From NCBI RefSeq assembly GCF_964656455.1, contig NC_135715.1, forward strand, positions 78,532,414 to 78,596,413: a stretch of 64,000 bases of DNA. The letters run 5' to 3'. Below the pieces are notes generated by a model. It worked only from the letters and a program-made list of their open reading frames with translations, ran no database searches and was not told the origin of the DNA. Position numbers and translations under genes: made by a program. How positions within the stretch are numbered: the first letter of the stretch is position 1; every line of letters starts with the position of its first letter. Positions 24,960 through 37,000 of the stretch are shown here, piece by piece. Source of the DNA: Halichoerus grypus (lineage: Eukaryota; Chordata; Mammalia; Carnivora; Phocidae).

Positions 24960-26440
24960 AAGATGTCACCATCCTTGTAGTCACAGAAGCTTGATCTCAA
25001 GTCATCTTCAGTTTCTCCCTCAATACGTCATTCACTCAACGACTCCAGTACCAGGCACAACTTGTAACAGACCAAGCTGTTGGGAAGAATCTTTTAGGCA
25101 CTATAACTCCAAAAGCCAGCGTGAGGTTGGCCACTTCCATAGTTAGCTTCTTAGGTTACTGATGTACCTATCTACCGAAGCTTCCTTCCCTCCTTTAAAG
25201 GACTGTCACATTTTCCACCAGTAGTTCTTTTTATTGCTACCATCTTCTTGGCTAGCACCTGGATCTACCACCCCTCCTGTTCATCGTTCCTGGCACCTCT
25301 AACATCCACACAGATAATTTATTCAAAATTATTCTAAATGACTACCTTTGCTCCAGTTGTCATTTCTTCCATTGTATCTCAACTATCAAATCATATGGTT
25401 GTACTCCAGATATTATCATTACCAATAACTGCACCACATGCAAATATATGATTTCAAATACCTACTCCCTGATACAATCACTTTCTATTTTTATCCACTT
25501 CTGTAGTTCTCTGATCTCATCAGGTCTTCTAATCCTACCACTTTTCTACTAAGCATCCCATTCTTGAGTCCTTATTTCCTTCTTTGTCTACGTTAGAGTT
25601 CATGGTTCAGCACTATTACCACACCCTTGAAAACACCCTTAATCCCTTGTTCCTTTTTTCCTCTTAATATTTGCCCACAATAATTTTCCTTTAAAATCAT
25701 ACAACTTGGTTGACTAGACTCAATTCAGATTTCTGACCACAAATCTCAGATTAGCTAATTCAACATGCATCTATTACATTTTCCCTGTTCTATTTCCTTT
25801 TACCAAGATCATTAATTTACATTTCCTCTCTCTCAAATCTTTACTACTCATTTCCACTCCTCACCAAATGTTCCATACACACAGATGAGAGCTACTTTTT
25901 CTACAACCGAATATACTAACCTACTTGCATTCACTTTCACATATCTTGCCTTCTTTCCTGATACATTTGATAAACCCTTGACCCCAGTTCCCACTCTATC
26001 AACCGTCTAATTTGCTTTTTTTTTTTTTAAGATTTTATTTATTTATTTGTCTGAGAGCGAGCACAAGCAGGGAGGAGCAGCAGGCAGAGGGAGAAGCAGG
26101 CTCCCCACTGTGCAGGGAGCCTGATGTGGGGCTCAATCCCAAGACCCTGGGATCATGACCTGAGCCGAAGGCAGCTGCTTAACTGACAGTCACCCAGGTG
26201 CCCCTAATTTGCTTCCTTTTATAACAAAATGTTCTGAACTATCTCTATTCTCTGGCTCCAAAACCTCATTTCCTATTTTCTGCTCAACCTACTCCAGTTG
26301 GGTATTTATCCCCAACACTTCATTGCAATAACTTTTAACAAGGTTGAAATGATACAATTATTGCCAAAGTCAATTGTGTTATTCTAATTATTAGATTTTT
26401 TTTTGCACCCTTTGACATAATTGACCACTCCCTTAGTCCT
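24960..26440 (+). repeat. Possible LINE-2-like sequence, split by a SINE
   Basis: The C/T-rich text resembles the LINE-2 ORF2 region (for example ctttgacataattgaccact near 26410), but most of it is too diverged to assign firmly. Confidence 0.35.
26018..26204 (-). repeat. CanSINE, antisense, with target-site duplication
   Basis: It has a T-run, aagattttatttatttatttg and an end at cacccaggtgcccc. A 10-bp repeat taatttgctt flanks it at 26008-26017 and 26205-26214. Confidence 0.94.
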
Positions 26441-26531
26441 TATGCCTTTTGATTAATGTTTATACAGTGTATCTTTTCCCATCTTTTCATTTTCAACCTA
26501 TCTGTGCCCTTATGCTTAAAATGGGTCTCTT

Positions 26532-26661
26532 GGGGTGCCTGGGTGGCTCAGTCGGTTAAGCATCTGACTCTTGATCTCAGGTCAGGTCTTGATCTCAGGG
26601 TCATGAGTTCAAGTCCCACATTGGGCTCCATGCTCAGCATGGAGCCTACTTTAAAAAAAAA
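26532..26661 (+). repeat. Short CanSINE (older subfamily), sense
   Basis: The copy contains catctgactcttgatctcag and ends catgctcagcatggagccta plus A-run. It is about 130 bp, without the pyrimidine-rich tail module. A near-perfect repeat atgggtctctt/atgtgtctctt flanks it (26521-26531, 26662-26672). Confidence 0.9.
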
Positions 26662-26796
26662 ATGTGTCTCTTCTAAGTAACATATAGTTTGAATCAGATT
26701 TTTAATCCAGTCTGATAAGCTTTGTCATTTAACTGGAATATTTACTTTTCTTACATTTACTGTATTTAATAATATAATTATTAACATAATTAGTGC

Positions 26797-27006
26797 TTAC
26801 TAATTATATAATTATTAACATAATTTGGTTTACTTTTTTATACTTACAATGTGTAAATACTAATATAATTGGGTTTGTATAATAAGTTATATATAATAAC
26901 TTAATAAAATGTGTTAATATAAGTATTTACTAATTATATAATTATTAATATAATTTGACTTACTTTTTTATACTTATAATGTGTAAATACTAATATAATT
27001 GGGTTT
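26797..27006. repeat. AT-rich imperfect direct duplication, 80-bp units
   Basis: The unit at 26797-26876 recurs at 26927-27006 with only a few substitutions (period 130). Each starts ttactaattatataattatt and ends taatataattgggttt. Confidence 0.85.
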
Positions 27007-28761
27007 AAGTCCTACCATCCTGTTACTTGTTTTCTATTTGTCCATCTGTTCTTTCTTCCTTTATTTTCCTTTACTGCCTTTTTTGGATGAGTCAAGTACT
27101 TTTGTTATATTTTATCCTTAATTAGCTTTAAAAAACTTCTATTTTGAAATAATTTCAGATTTATAGAAAAGTTGTAAGAATAGAACAAATAACTCTATTC
27201 ACCTTTCACTCAAATCCATTAATTGTTAACATTTTTCCACATTATTGTATTTTTTTCTGACATCAGGACCCTTTGTTCCAAAATATTTTAGTATGTATTT
27301 CTAAGGAAGAAGGGCATTCAGTTATGTAACCACAGTGTAATTATCCAAATTAGGAAATTTTACAGTTAATAGATTGTCTAAAAGACCTATTCATATATAA
27401 CCAGTTGTCCCTACACTGTCCTTTAGAGCAAATTTTCCCCAGTCCAGGATCTGAATGAGGATCATACACTACATTTCATTGACATGTCTCTTTGTCTCCT
27501 TTAATCTGGAGCAGTTCCTCTGACATTTTTTATCTTTCATGATCTTAATATTTTTAAAAAGTTCTGGCCAGTGATTTTGTAGGATATTCCTCAATTTGAG
27601 ATCCTTCTCATGAGTAGGGATCAGGTTAGGTGTTTTTGGCAGGAATATCAACTAAGAAATCTTGGGCCCTCTCAGTGTATCACATCAGGAGGCACATGGT
27701 TTTAGTTTGTCCCATTATTGGTCATGTTAATTTTGGTCAAAAATTAAGGTTGTGTCCACAAACTTACCCAAAATTAGGATTTTCCCTCTTGTAATTAATA
27801 AGTAATTTGTGGGGAAATACTTTGAGGCTGTGTAAATATAAATATACTATTCTCATTAAACTTTCCTCCACTTGCTTTAGAACAATTGATTCTTGAATCA
27901 GTTACTGTTGTGGTGGTTGCAAGATGATGATGTTCTCAGTCTTTCTATGTTTGTTAGCTATTCTATTAGATTTGTAATCATATTTTTTTTATTTCCGTTG
28001 TTACTCTAGAGACTTCAGTGTGCATCTTTGACATTACAGTCTGCCACTATCTGAACAATACAGTAACCTTAGAGCAGTTTAATACTTCCTCTCAATCTTT
28101 GGGCTACTATTGTTATATATTTTATTTCTATATATGTTAAAACCCCATAAATCATTACTATTGTTGTTTTAAGTAGTCACTATTTTATATAATCCCCCTA
28201 CCTCTTTGGTGCTTTTCACCCTTTCTGGCTTTCATGATTTCTAGAATAATTTTCCTTTAGCCTGTAGAAATACTTTTAATATTTTCTATAGAGCTAGTCT
28301 ATGGTAGTTCATTTTCTCAAATTTTATTTGTCTGATAAGTCTTTGACCTTAAAGACATATTGAAAAGATATATTGAAAGATGTATGCACTGGAATAGAAT
28401 TCTAGGTTGGCAGGTTTTTTATTTTTTTTTTTCCAGCACTTTTAAAGATGTCATTCTATTGTCTTCTGGTTCCATAATTTCTATGGAAAAGTCAGTCGTA
28501 AGTCATATTATTGTTCCTCTGAAGGTACTGTGTCCTTTTTATTCTATTTTAAAGGAGTTCTTTGTCTTTGTTTTTCAACATTTGAGCATATCTCTAGGGT
28601 GCACTTTTCTTTGAATCTACTCTCATTGTGTTCACTGAGCTTCCTGCATCTGTGGGTTGATACCTGTCATCAATTTGGGATAATTTTAGATACTGTTTCT
28701 TCAAATGTTACTTTTACTCCATTCTCTTTCCTTCCTGAGATTCCTATTTATTTAAACTTTT

Positions 28762-28952
28762 TTTTTTTTTTTTTAGATTTTATTTATTTATTTGACAGAG
28801 AGAGAGACAGTGAGAGAGGGAACACAAGCAAGAGGAGTGTGAGAGGGGAAGCAGGCTTCCCGCTGAGCAGGGAGCCTGATGCGGGGCTCGATCCCAGGAC
28901 CCTGGGATCATGACCTGAGCCGAAGGCAGACATTTTAACGACTGAGCCCCTA
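28762..28952 (-). repeat. CanSINE, antisense, with a 17-bp perfect target-site duplication
   Basis: It is flanked by tatttatttaaactttt at 28745-28761 and 28953-28969. The reverse head ends gactgagcccc, so part of the usual head is missing. Confidence 0.95.
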
Positions 28953-28998
28953 TATTTATTTAAACTTTTGACCATGTCCCAAATGTCTCTTATCATCT

Positions 28999-29189
28999 AC
29001 TTTTTAAAAAAGATTTTATTATTTATTTTAGACAAAGGGAGAGCACAAGCAGGGAGGAGGACCAGAGGGAGAGGGAGAAGCAGACTCCCTGCTGAGCAGG
29101 GAGCCCAACACGGGGCTCGATCCGAGGACCCTGAGATCATGACCTGAGCCAAAGGCAGATGGTTAACCAACTGAGCCACCCAAGCGCCC
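28999..29189 (-). repeat. CanSINE, antisense, with target-site duplication
   Basis: A 12-bp repeat ctcttatcatct flanks it at 28987-28998 and 29190-29201. It ends ccacccaagcgcc. Confidence 0.94.
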
Positions 29190-29210
29190 CTCTTATCATC
29201 TGCTCTATTC

Positions 29211-30128
29211 TTTTTTTTTAATTTTATTTTGTTTAAATTCAATTAACATATAGTATATTATTAGTTTCAGAGGTAGAGTTCAGGGATTCATCAGTTGCAT
29301 ATAACACCCAGTGCTCACTACATCACGTGCCCTCCTTAATGCCCATCACCCAGTTACCCCATCCTTCCACCCACCTCCCTCCAGCAACCCTCAGTTTGTT
29401 TCCTATAGTTGAAAGTCTCTATGGTTTGTCTCCCTCTCTGATTTCATCTTATTTTATTTGTCCCTCCTTTTCCCTATGATCCTCTGTTTTGTTTCTTAAA
29501 TTACACATATAATTGAAATCATATGATAATTGTCTTTCTCTAATTGACTTAGCATAATACCCTGTAGTTCCATCCACAGCATTGCAAATGGTTAAGATCT
29601 CATTTTTTTTAATGGCTGAGTAATATTCCATTGTGTATATATATACACCACATCTTCTTTACCCATTCATCTATTGATGGACATTTTAGCTCTTTCCACA
29701 GTTCGTCTATTGTGGACATTGCTGTTATAAACAGTGGGGTGCAGGTGCCCCTTTGGATCACTACATTTGTATCTTTGGGTAAATACCTAGTAGTGCAATT
29801 ACTGGGTCATAAGGTAGCTCTATTTTTAACTTTAACAGAACTTCCATACTGTTTTCCAGAGTGGCTGTACCAGCTTGCATTCCCACCAAGAGTGTAAGAG
29901 GGTTCCCCTTTCTCCACATCCTCGCTTACATTTATTCTTTCCTGACTTGTTAATTTTAGCCATTCTGACTGGTGTGAGGTGGTATCTCACTGTGGTTTTG
30001 ATTTGTATTTCCCTGATGCTGAGTGATGTTGAGCATTTTTTCATGTGTCTGTTGGCCATTTGTATTTCTCCTTTGGAGAAATGTCTGTTCATGTCTTCTG
30101 CCCATTTCTTGACTGGATTATTTGTTCA
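29211..30128 (-). repeat. 5'-truncated L1, antisense, with ORF2 C-terminal remnants
   Basis: The T-rich start and 3' UTR (taacacccagtgctcactac) lead into an ORF2 C-terminal frame at 29832-30092. That frame includes [20 protein letters not shown], the well-known L1 ORF2 C-terminal motif. Stops and frame breaks show that it is dead. Confidence 0.9.
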
Positions 30129-30580
30129 TTTGCTTTATCTTTCCCTTCTTATTTCATTTGTGCTTCAATTTTGATATTTTCTAATGATGGCTTCACTAAT
30201 CCTGACTTTTGCTTTGTCCAGTACATTGTTAAATCCATCCAAATAAGTTAATTCAAATATTGTATCTTTCAGTTCTAGGTTATCCATTTGATCCTTGTTC
30301 ATAGATTCCAATATCCTGTTGAAATTCTCTATCTTTTCATCCATTTTATCCATCTTTCTCTATTTTATTTAATATACTAATCATAGTTATTTTAAAGCCT
30401 ATCTGTTAGGTCCATTATCTGGATTATCTGAGGGTCTTCTATTTATGTTTTGTTTGTTGGCCATTTTCTTACTCTTTATTTTTTACTGTATGCCTAATGT
30501 GTTATATATAAGAACCACAGAAACTACAAATGATATTGTTACCAGAGAAAGTTCTTCTTTCTTCTGCTAGTCAGAAATGA
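30129..30580 (-). repeat. Decayed L1M, antisense, continuing after the younger L1
   Basis: The text attgttaaatccatccaaat, ctatcttttcatccatttta and ttttaaagcctatctgttag is L1M 3'-region-like in antisense. Confidence 0.5.
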
Positions 30581-31216
30581 TTTGGAACTTATGATGTCAG
30601 TCCAATCAGAGACTGAGCTGGGTTGGGGCTGGGTTGTAGTTTTTATAAGTCAGCCCACCCCTGGTTCATGGCTGTCCTTCCAGGCTTTTGATCAAGAGCC
30701 TGGCAGAACTATCTCCTCAGCTGTGAAAGACTGCAAGAGAGTCAAGTCAGCCTCTGGAGGTTTTGAATTTAGATCATTGGCCTCCTACTCCACACAGCTC
30801 ACAAAATAGCAAATGTCCTGAGGGTAGACAAATTGTGTATTTGTAGAAAGCCCTTCCCTATAGCAGGACTTTGTCCCCTAAGGACCCTAAGATTGTGGGA
30901 GATTTAACTTTAAATCTCCTTCTTAGGCTTTTAAAACTTTAAAAGCCTATAGCCCACTTTCCCAGCCTCCAGTACCATCATAAAGCTCAGCAAATGCCCA
31001 TGGTGGAAAACTGGTCAGAAATTTGAGACTTCTTGAAGTTTTTAATGTGTTGTGCCAACCACAACCACATAACAACCAAAAGTTCTGCTAGTTTCTCTTT
31101 TCCCTAGAAGACCCCCTTTTTCTGGCCAATCCCAATTTTCAGCCCATGCTCAAAACTGACAAATGTCTCTAGCGATGAAGAAAGCCAGATCATCAACTCA
31201 TCTAGAATGAACTCTT
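30581..31216. other. Intergenic, nothing recognised
   Basis: No gene or confident repeat is seen. Confidence 0.5.
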
Positions 31217-31232
31217 TCCAGCCTGGAATTTT

Positions 31233-31414
31233 TTTTTTAAAGATTTTATTTATTTCTTTGACAGAGAGAGAGGGAACACAAGCAGGGGGAGTGGGAGAGG
31301 GAGAAGCAGGCTTCCCGCTGAGCTGGGAGCCAGATGTGGGGCTCGATCCCAGGACCCCGGGATCACGACCTGAGCTGAAGGCAGACGCTTAACAACTGAG
31401 CCACCCAGACGCCC
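31233..31414 (-). repeat. CanSINE, antisense, with target-site duplication
   Basis: A 16-bp repeat with one mismatch (tccagcctggaatttt at 31217-31232, tccagtctggaatttt at 31415-31430) flanks the copy. Confidence 0.95.
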
Positions 31415-31539
31415 TCCAGTCTGGAATTTTAATCTTATTGCTCCCACAGCTGTCCAGTGACTTTAAACATGATTTTTGCAATGATTTGTTGTTTTTCCCC
31501 CCTAGTTAACTAGTTACAGTACGAGCATTGGCCTAATAT

Positions 31540-33025
31540 GACCTATTGCATCCTCCTTAGAACTGGAAGTCCCACTCCCCTCAAATGTGAAACATCCTAC
31601 ATCACTTACTGCTCCTTTCAGTCTTTTTTTTTTTTTCTGACCTCCTCTTTCATGACCTCCAGGGCTGGTTGCTTAGACTTCTCTATCCTCACTTTCCCTA
31701 AGTGGCCTCATTCAATTGCAGTGGTATTGAATACTGTCTCTACACCTTGCATCTCCAGCCCTTACCTCTTCCAATTTCCAAGTTTGTAAATCTAACTGCA
31801 TTGTTTATATCTCCAGTTGGATGCTGAAGAGACATCTCAAATTTAGGATGGTTAAATCATGGCTGACACCCCCCCCCCCACATCCACGCCTCTCCATTCC
31901 TCAGTCACATTTCCTCATCCTTTCCTCTTTCCCATATCCCCATATCCAATCCATTAGTAAATATTTCTGATGTCTGCCTCCAAAATGGATGCTGAATCGA
32001 CCAATTCTCATGTCTATTGCTAAAAACCTGGTCTCAGGGGCGCCTTGGTGGCTCCATTGGTTAAGGGTCTGCCTTCGGCTCAGGTCATGATCCCACAGTC
32101 CCAGGATCAAGCCCCACATGGGGCTTCCTGCTCAGCGGGGAGTCTGCTTCTCCCTCTGCCCCTCCTCCTGCTCATGCTCTCACCCTCTCAAATAAATAAA
32201 AACTAAAAAAAATAAATAAGGGATGCCTGGGTGGCTCAGTCAATCATCTGGCTTCGGCTCAGGTCATGATCCTAGGGTCTTGGGATCAAGTCCCGAGTTG
32301 GGCTCCTTGTTCAGCAGAGAGCCTGCTTCTCCCTCTGCCTGCCGTTCCCCCTGCTTGTGCTCTCTCTCTCTGGCAAATAAACAAAATCTTTAAAAAAAAA
32401 TAAAAATAAAAAATAAACACCTGGTCTCAGTCATCTTCATTTCTTGCCCAGGCTACTAGTAGTTCCAACCCTTTCCTTCACCTCCAACCTGCCCACCTGT
32501 CAATTCATCTTCCCGGCAACCGGTGTGATTGCCAGTTTCTAAAGTTAAATCAAATCACATCACTCTCCTTCCTTGCACAAAACTTTCTAAGGGCTTCTCT
32601 ATTGTTAGAATAAGACTCAAACTCTATTTATAGGATCTATGTGATCTGGCCCCTGCCTACATCTTGGACCTTACCTCCTTTCACTTCCCTGCATATCTTG
32701 TATACCACCCACCCTGGTGGGCCATACACAAATCATTCCAATTTCAGTGTTCTTCATTTCATCGTTCTGGTGTTAATACAAATGCCACCTCCTAGAGAGG
32801 TCTTCCCTGACTCTTCCATCTAAATGAGCCCCTCCCTTCACCATCACTCCCTATTACATTACTCCATTTAATTAACTGCACTTAGCAACATCTAAAGTCC
32901 TTTAAAAAAATACATATTTATTGTCTGCCTTCCCCACCAGGATTTAAGCTCTTCGAGGGCAGGGTCTTGTTCTGTCTTGTTCACTGCCATATCCAGAGAA
33001 TCTAGCACATAGTAGATATTTAGTG
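31540..33025 (+). repeat. LINE-2, sense, long copy split by a SINE pair
   Basis: The phrases gacatctcaaatttagga, atccaatccattagtaaata, atgtgatctggcccctgcct and atttaagctcttcgagggca, then agcacatagtagatatttag, follow the LINE-2 ORF2 3' part and 3' UTR in order. Confidence 0.75.
32038..32418 (+). repeat. Two tandem CanSINEs inside one target-site duplication
   Basis: The first copy runs 32038 to about 32219 (A-rich tail) and the second about 32220 to 32418. Both are sense and complete. A single 12-bp repeat acctggtctcag flanks the pair at 32026-32037 and 32419-32430. Confidence 0.9.
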
Positions 33026-33764
33026 CCCTTGTTGAATGACTCCATTAGATCATAACCATCTTGGGAGCAGAAATGGTGATCTAATTTTGGTTTTCCTCTT
33101 CCTGCACCTAACAGTAGTGTGCACATTGTGGAGACAATGTTAAATAAGATGGATGGATCCACCCTCTCTAGTGAAGTGTTAAAGATAAGCCTCTTCTGAT
33201 TGCCCCACCATTGCAATTCCTCTGGACATTACTGATCAGCCAAACACATTGCTAAAGCAAAATGCGGGCAGTCCTGGCCTCCATCACATACCCCAAGTCA
33301 TGAATGGGAAAAGCATTCTTAGAGCTGTCATTGCTCAATGCTATTGGTACATGCCACTGGACTGAAGGTAGAAAGGAAATACAGAAAAGAGCAAAAGGGT
33401 TATGTTTTGGTGTTTCTCTTACTATAGTATCCAAAACATAATTGTTTTAATAGTATTAAATCCCTGTGAGGCAAATCTTCTAAAGACTTTAACAGTTTCT
33501 AAACTCTAAGTAATTAAGCTTAACTACAGATCCATCAATGATATGTCTTAGCACATTTTACAAGCTGTGAACCATGAAATCAATGTAGTATTTTCATTGC
33601 TAAACTTTGTTTTAATGAAATCACAGAAAATATCAGCATGCACTACAGTAGTAGGGTAAATTTTCGTGAGCACACCCACATACTTACACGTATGTGTAGG
33701 TACTAGGTGGTGCTACAAAATGTATTTCTTACTGTGGTCAATGTTTTCAAGAGTAAGGAAGTAC
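33026..33764. other. Intergenic, just beyond the IFT88 poly(A) site
   Basis: No gene is seen. The sequence is AT-rich and unclassified. Confidence 0.5.
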
Positions 33765-33961
33765 TAAAGTATTAGTTTCACATATCTTTATTCCATATAA
33801 ACAAAACAAAACTTGGACCCATCTTATAGAACAGAATACACTTATTTAAGGTTTTGACAGTGTACAAAATTAAAATTGGGGTGTTTAATCCAAAGTCTCA
33901 CATAAGTATTATCTTGTAAGGCAATTTCTTTCCTTTAATAAGTAAAATTTTAAAGTGTATA
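33765..33961 (-). other. IFT88: IFT88 3' UTR with an AATAAA poly(A) signal
   Basis: On the minus strand an AATAAA lies at 33787-33792, about 170 nt after the stop. It is the first canonical hexamer downstream. Cleavage would be expected about 15-25 nt beyond it. A longer 3' UTR cannot be excluded. Confidence 0.6.
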
Positions 33962-34083
33962 TTATTCGGGAAGCAAATCATCTCCTAATTCTTCATCAGC
34001 AAAATCATCCTCGTCGATTCTTTTTTTGGCTGCAGTTTTTGGTCTTTCTATTTGAGGGCCAAGTGGATCCACATAGGAGGCAT
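33962..34083 (-). CDS. IFT88: IFT88 terminal coding exon, 122 nt of coding sequence
   Basis: The acceptor is tttgaaacctag|ATGCC. The exon encodes [20 protein letters not shown] then [19 protein letters not shown] and a TAA stop at 33962-33964. The acidic C-terminus is a hallmark of IFT88 and fixes the end of the gene. Confidence 0.95.
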
Positions 34084-37000
34084 CTAGGTTTCAAAATAGA
34101 TTGTTATATTAGAATAATAAAGAAAAACAACAAATGTGAAACCAATTTGTCTCATAAGCTAAACTGAACAACTGAGTGAACAGAAATGTTCTCCCAAGTC
34201 ATTTAAAATTTTGTCTATATATAAAAAATCCTTAATGCCCAATTATATATTTTTGCCATCTCACCAAATCTGCTCCAGACCTGTTATGCCTGTAGAAACT
34301 GGGTGGGGAACACCAGCACTTGCCTATTTCTTTGTTACTGCTACTTTCATAAGGTTCGTTTGTCCCAGGCAAAGCTCTGAGTTTGGCACTTAGTCGTTCA
34401 CCTTTACTACTGGCACTACAGTTCTGGCCACTATCTGAAAACACAAAGATAAAAATGCATTTGTTTAATATGTTGAAAAAACATAACACTACATTATGAA
34501 TCTTAAAGTATACTTATTTGCCAAGAAACAGGTTATTTCATTTGGAAGCCAACTTCTGAGGGATATAATTCTTGTTTCCTGAAACTTAAAAGAAACCTCT
34601 TGTTGAGAATCTATAACATAGATAAAACATCACCTAAAAGTAGTCTTTATATGTAGTCTTTCACATGTATGCTTAGTTACAGGTTTCAATTTTATAGATT
34701 CACTGGTGAGAAGTTAGAGACCATGTTGATGAGTATAACCTAGCAAAGAACAAAGAGCAGCTGGAGAAAGAACAAATAGGAAGTCATAAGATCAGCATGA
34801 GCCGTATCATCAACTTCATTATCAAGGCTGGTGAGAAGCCCTAAAATCACATCAAATGAGAAACAGCAGAAGAGGTAGGAGAGGACCTAGATCATATAAT
34901 TACTTTCTTTAAACATTCAGAAAATGTTCATGTAGGAGAGGATTAGATTTGCCCTCTATAGAATATATTTTGGCTCAGTATGAGGAAAAACTTTAAGAGG
35001 ATTATAGCATCCCAATATGGGCTGGCTGCCTTGGAAACACTGCAATCCATATCATGGAAGATTTTCAGACAGGGTTGAACACTCACATTAATAGGAAACA
35101 TTAGTAGTACTTCTCAACGTTAAATTTCCATTATATTTTTTTTAAAGAAACACTCTTCTAGCCGCACATTTTTTATTTCTTTCCCTTAAAATTCCCACAA
35201 TGTCATTTTTTCCTATTATGGGAGCTTCACTTTTAATGAAAATTGTCTATCAACATATACCAATCATTTCTTTTCTGAGTATATTTTATATTTTAGTTTA
35301 TTGATAATGTCTCTGGGAATAAACAAAACAAGATGGTCTTTAAAATCCCCAAATTTTAATGGTAGCCAACTGAGCAAAAATTATAAGTTCTCTCTAAGTT
35401 TTTATAAAAAACATTACCATTTCCTCCCAATAATATCCTTAGTTTTAGGCACTGAATGGTATGTTTTTTATTGTTTTGCTCCTCTCTAATTTTTTGTTAC
35501 AATTAGGCCCATCTTTTCCGTCTCTAAGTGTAAATGCGTATCTTCCAAAGGGCTTGAGTGAGCTCAGGTCAAAAAGTTTGAAGACCATTGCTCTAGGCAG
35601 TATTTCTTTTTTCACTTTTCATATAGATATAGGTTACCTATATGAATAAAACAAAACTCTGACATCTCTCTCAGGCAACCATAGCCCTTCTGAAATCCTA
35701 ACATACTGAAGGATTCCACTCCTGTGGAAAAAGCAAACTTTAAAAAATAAAAACTGACCTCCTTAGAAAAACTTCAAATGGGGTGCCTGGGTGGTTCAGA
35801 TGGTTAAACATCTGCCTTCAGCTCAGGTCATGATCCCAGGGTCCTGGGATCGAGCCCCACATCGGGCTCCTGGCTCAGCGAGAAGCCTGCTTCTCCCTCT
35901 CCCTCTGCCTCTCTCCCTGCTCATGCTCTCTCTCTATCTCTGTGTCTCAAATGAATAAATAAAATCTTTAAAGAAAAAAAAAAAAAGAACTTCAAATGTC
36001 CAATTGAAAATCCATGAATATAGTTTTCAAACATTTTTTATTATAAACACCAGTGAGGGTATATTGTGAGTATCTTCATTTCATCATTTTCAATCAACTT
36101 TCATGGAATAACACTGCCATACATGGGCAGGTGTAAATGGATCAATAAGCATTTGTAAGTCTGGGTGAGTTTTATGCCTAAATAATGAAACAAGTTATTA
36201 TATTCATTTCATTATAGCAAAAAAAACACAATTACTATTTCCTAGAGAAAAGTTAAAATATCAAGTAGCTTCCAAAAACAAGAATCTGGAGATCAATTTA
36301 TCTGAATTATCAATCAATTAACACTAAAACTTACAAATGACACTTTTATAAGAGAAATATCTTAGAATCATAGAATTTAGAGTAATACGGATTCTTGAAA
36401 CTTACGTACACCAGAAAATAAAGAATACCCCTATGAAATGGACAATGTATATAGACAATTCCCAAAGTAAACAGTACAACTGGTCAATAAATATATAAAA
36501 ATATTTAAACTTTGTATATTTAAAGTGAAAAAAATCAAGTCAGAACACTACATACTGAGTGATACCATTTTTAGAAAGCTTAAAAACAAGCAAAATTAAA
36601 AACAGTGTTTGCATACATGATAAAATTGTATGTGAAAAGGCGAGAAACTAAAAAAATGTAAACCTGTATATAAAACATAAAAAAAAAATCTCACAGTGGT
36701 TACCTGTGGGAAAGGCAGGAGATGGAGTGGAAAAAAGCACATAGGTAGGCATAGCAGTAATGTTCTGGTTCTAATGTTTGATGGCTTCATTAATTTTATA
36801 TGCTTTGTAACTTAAGAGTGCTACATTGATTCTTTTGTAGGTATCAAGTATTACATAATTTAAACCTTCACGTAATTCAAAATGTAAGATTCAACACTGC
36901 CTATTAAAATGGCCAAGATCTGGGGCGACTGGGTGGCTCAGTTGGTTGAGCGGCTGCCTTCGGCTCAGGTTGTGATCCTGGAGTCCTGGGACCGAGCTCC

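Larger units (their letters stand above)
26440..28744 (-). repeat. Mosaic of decayed L1M copies, antisense
   Basis: The text tttcaacctatctgtgccct, ctaccatcctgttacttgtt, ttatagaaaagttgtaagaa and attctattgtcttctggttc follows antisense L1M 3' regions. At least two copies seem to be joined, because 3'-UTR-like text at about 27130-27850 interrupts the other order. Confidence 0.65.

Noticed and set aside
34232..34489. An 85-aa open frame on the minus strand over the IFT88 exon
   Set aside because: Only the middle is coding. The ends read through the acceptor and into the GC-AG intron, so it is not an independent gene.
34690..34850. A short plus-strand reading frame (about 45 codons, lysine- and isoleucine-rich) suggesting a processed pseudogene
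   Set aside because: No recognisable parent protein, no poly(A) tail or duplication, and the frame is too short to support a call.
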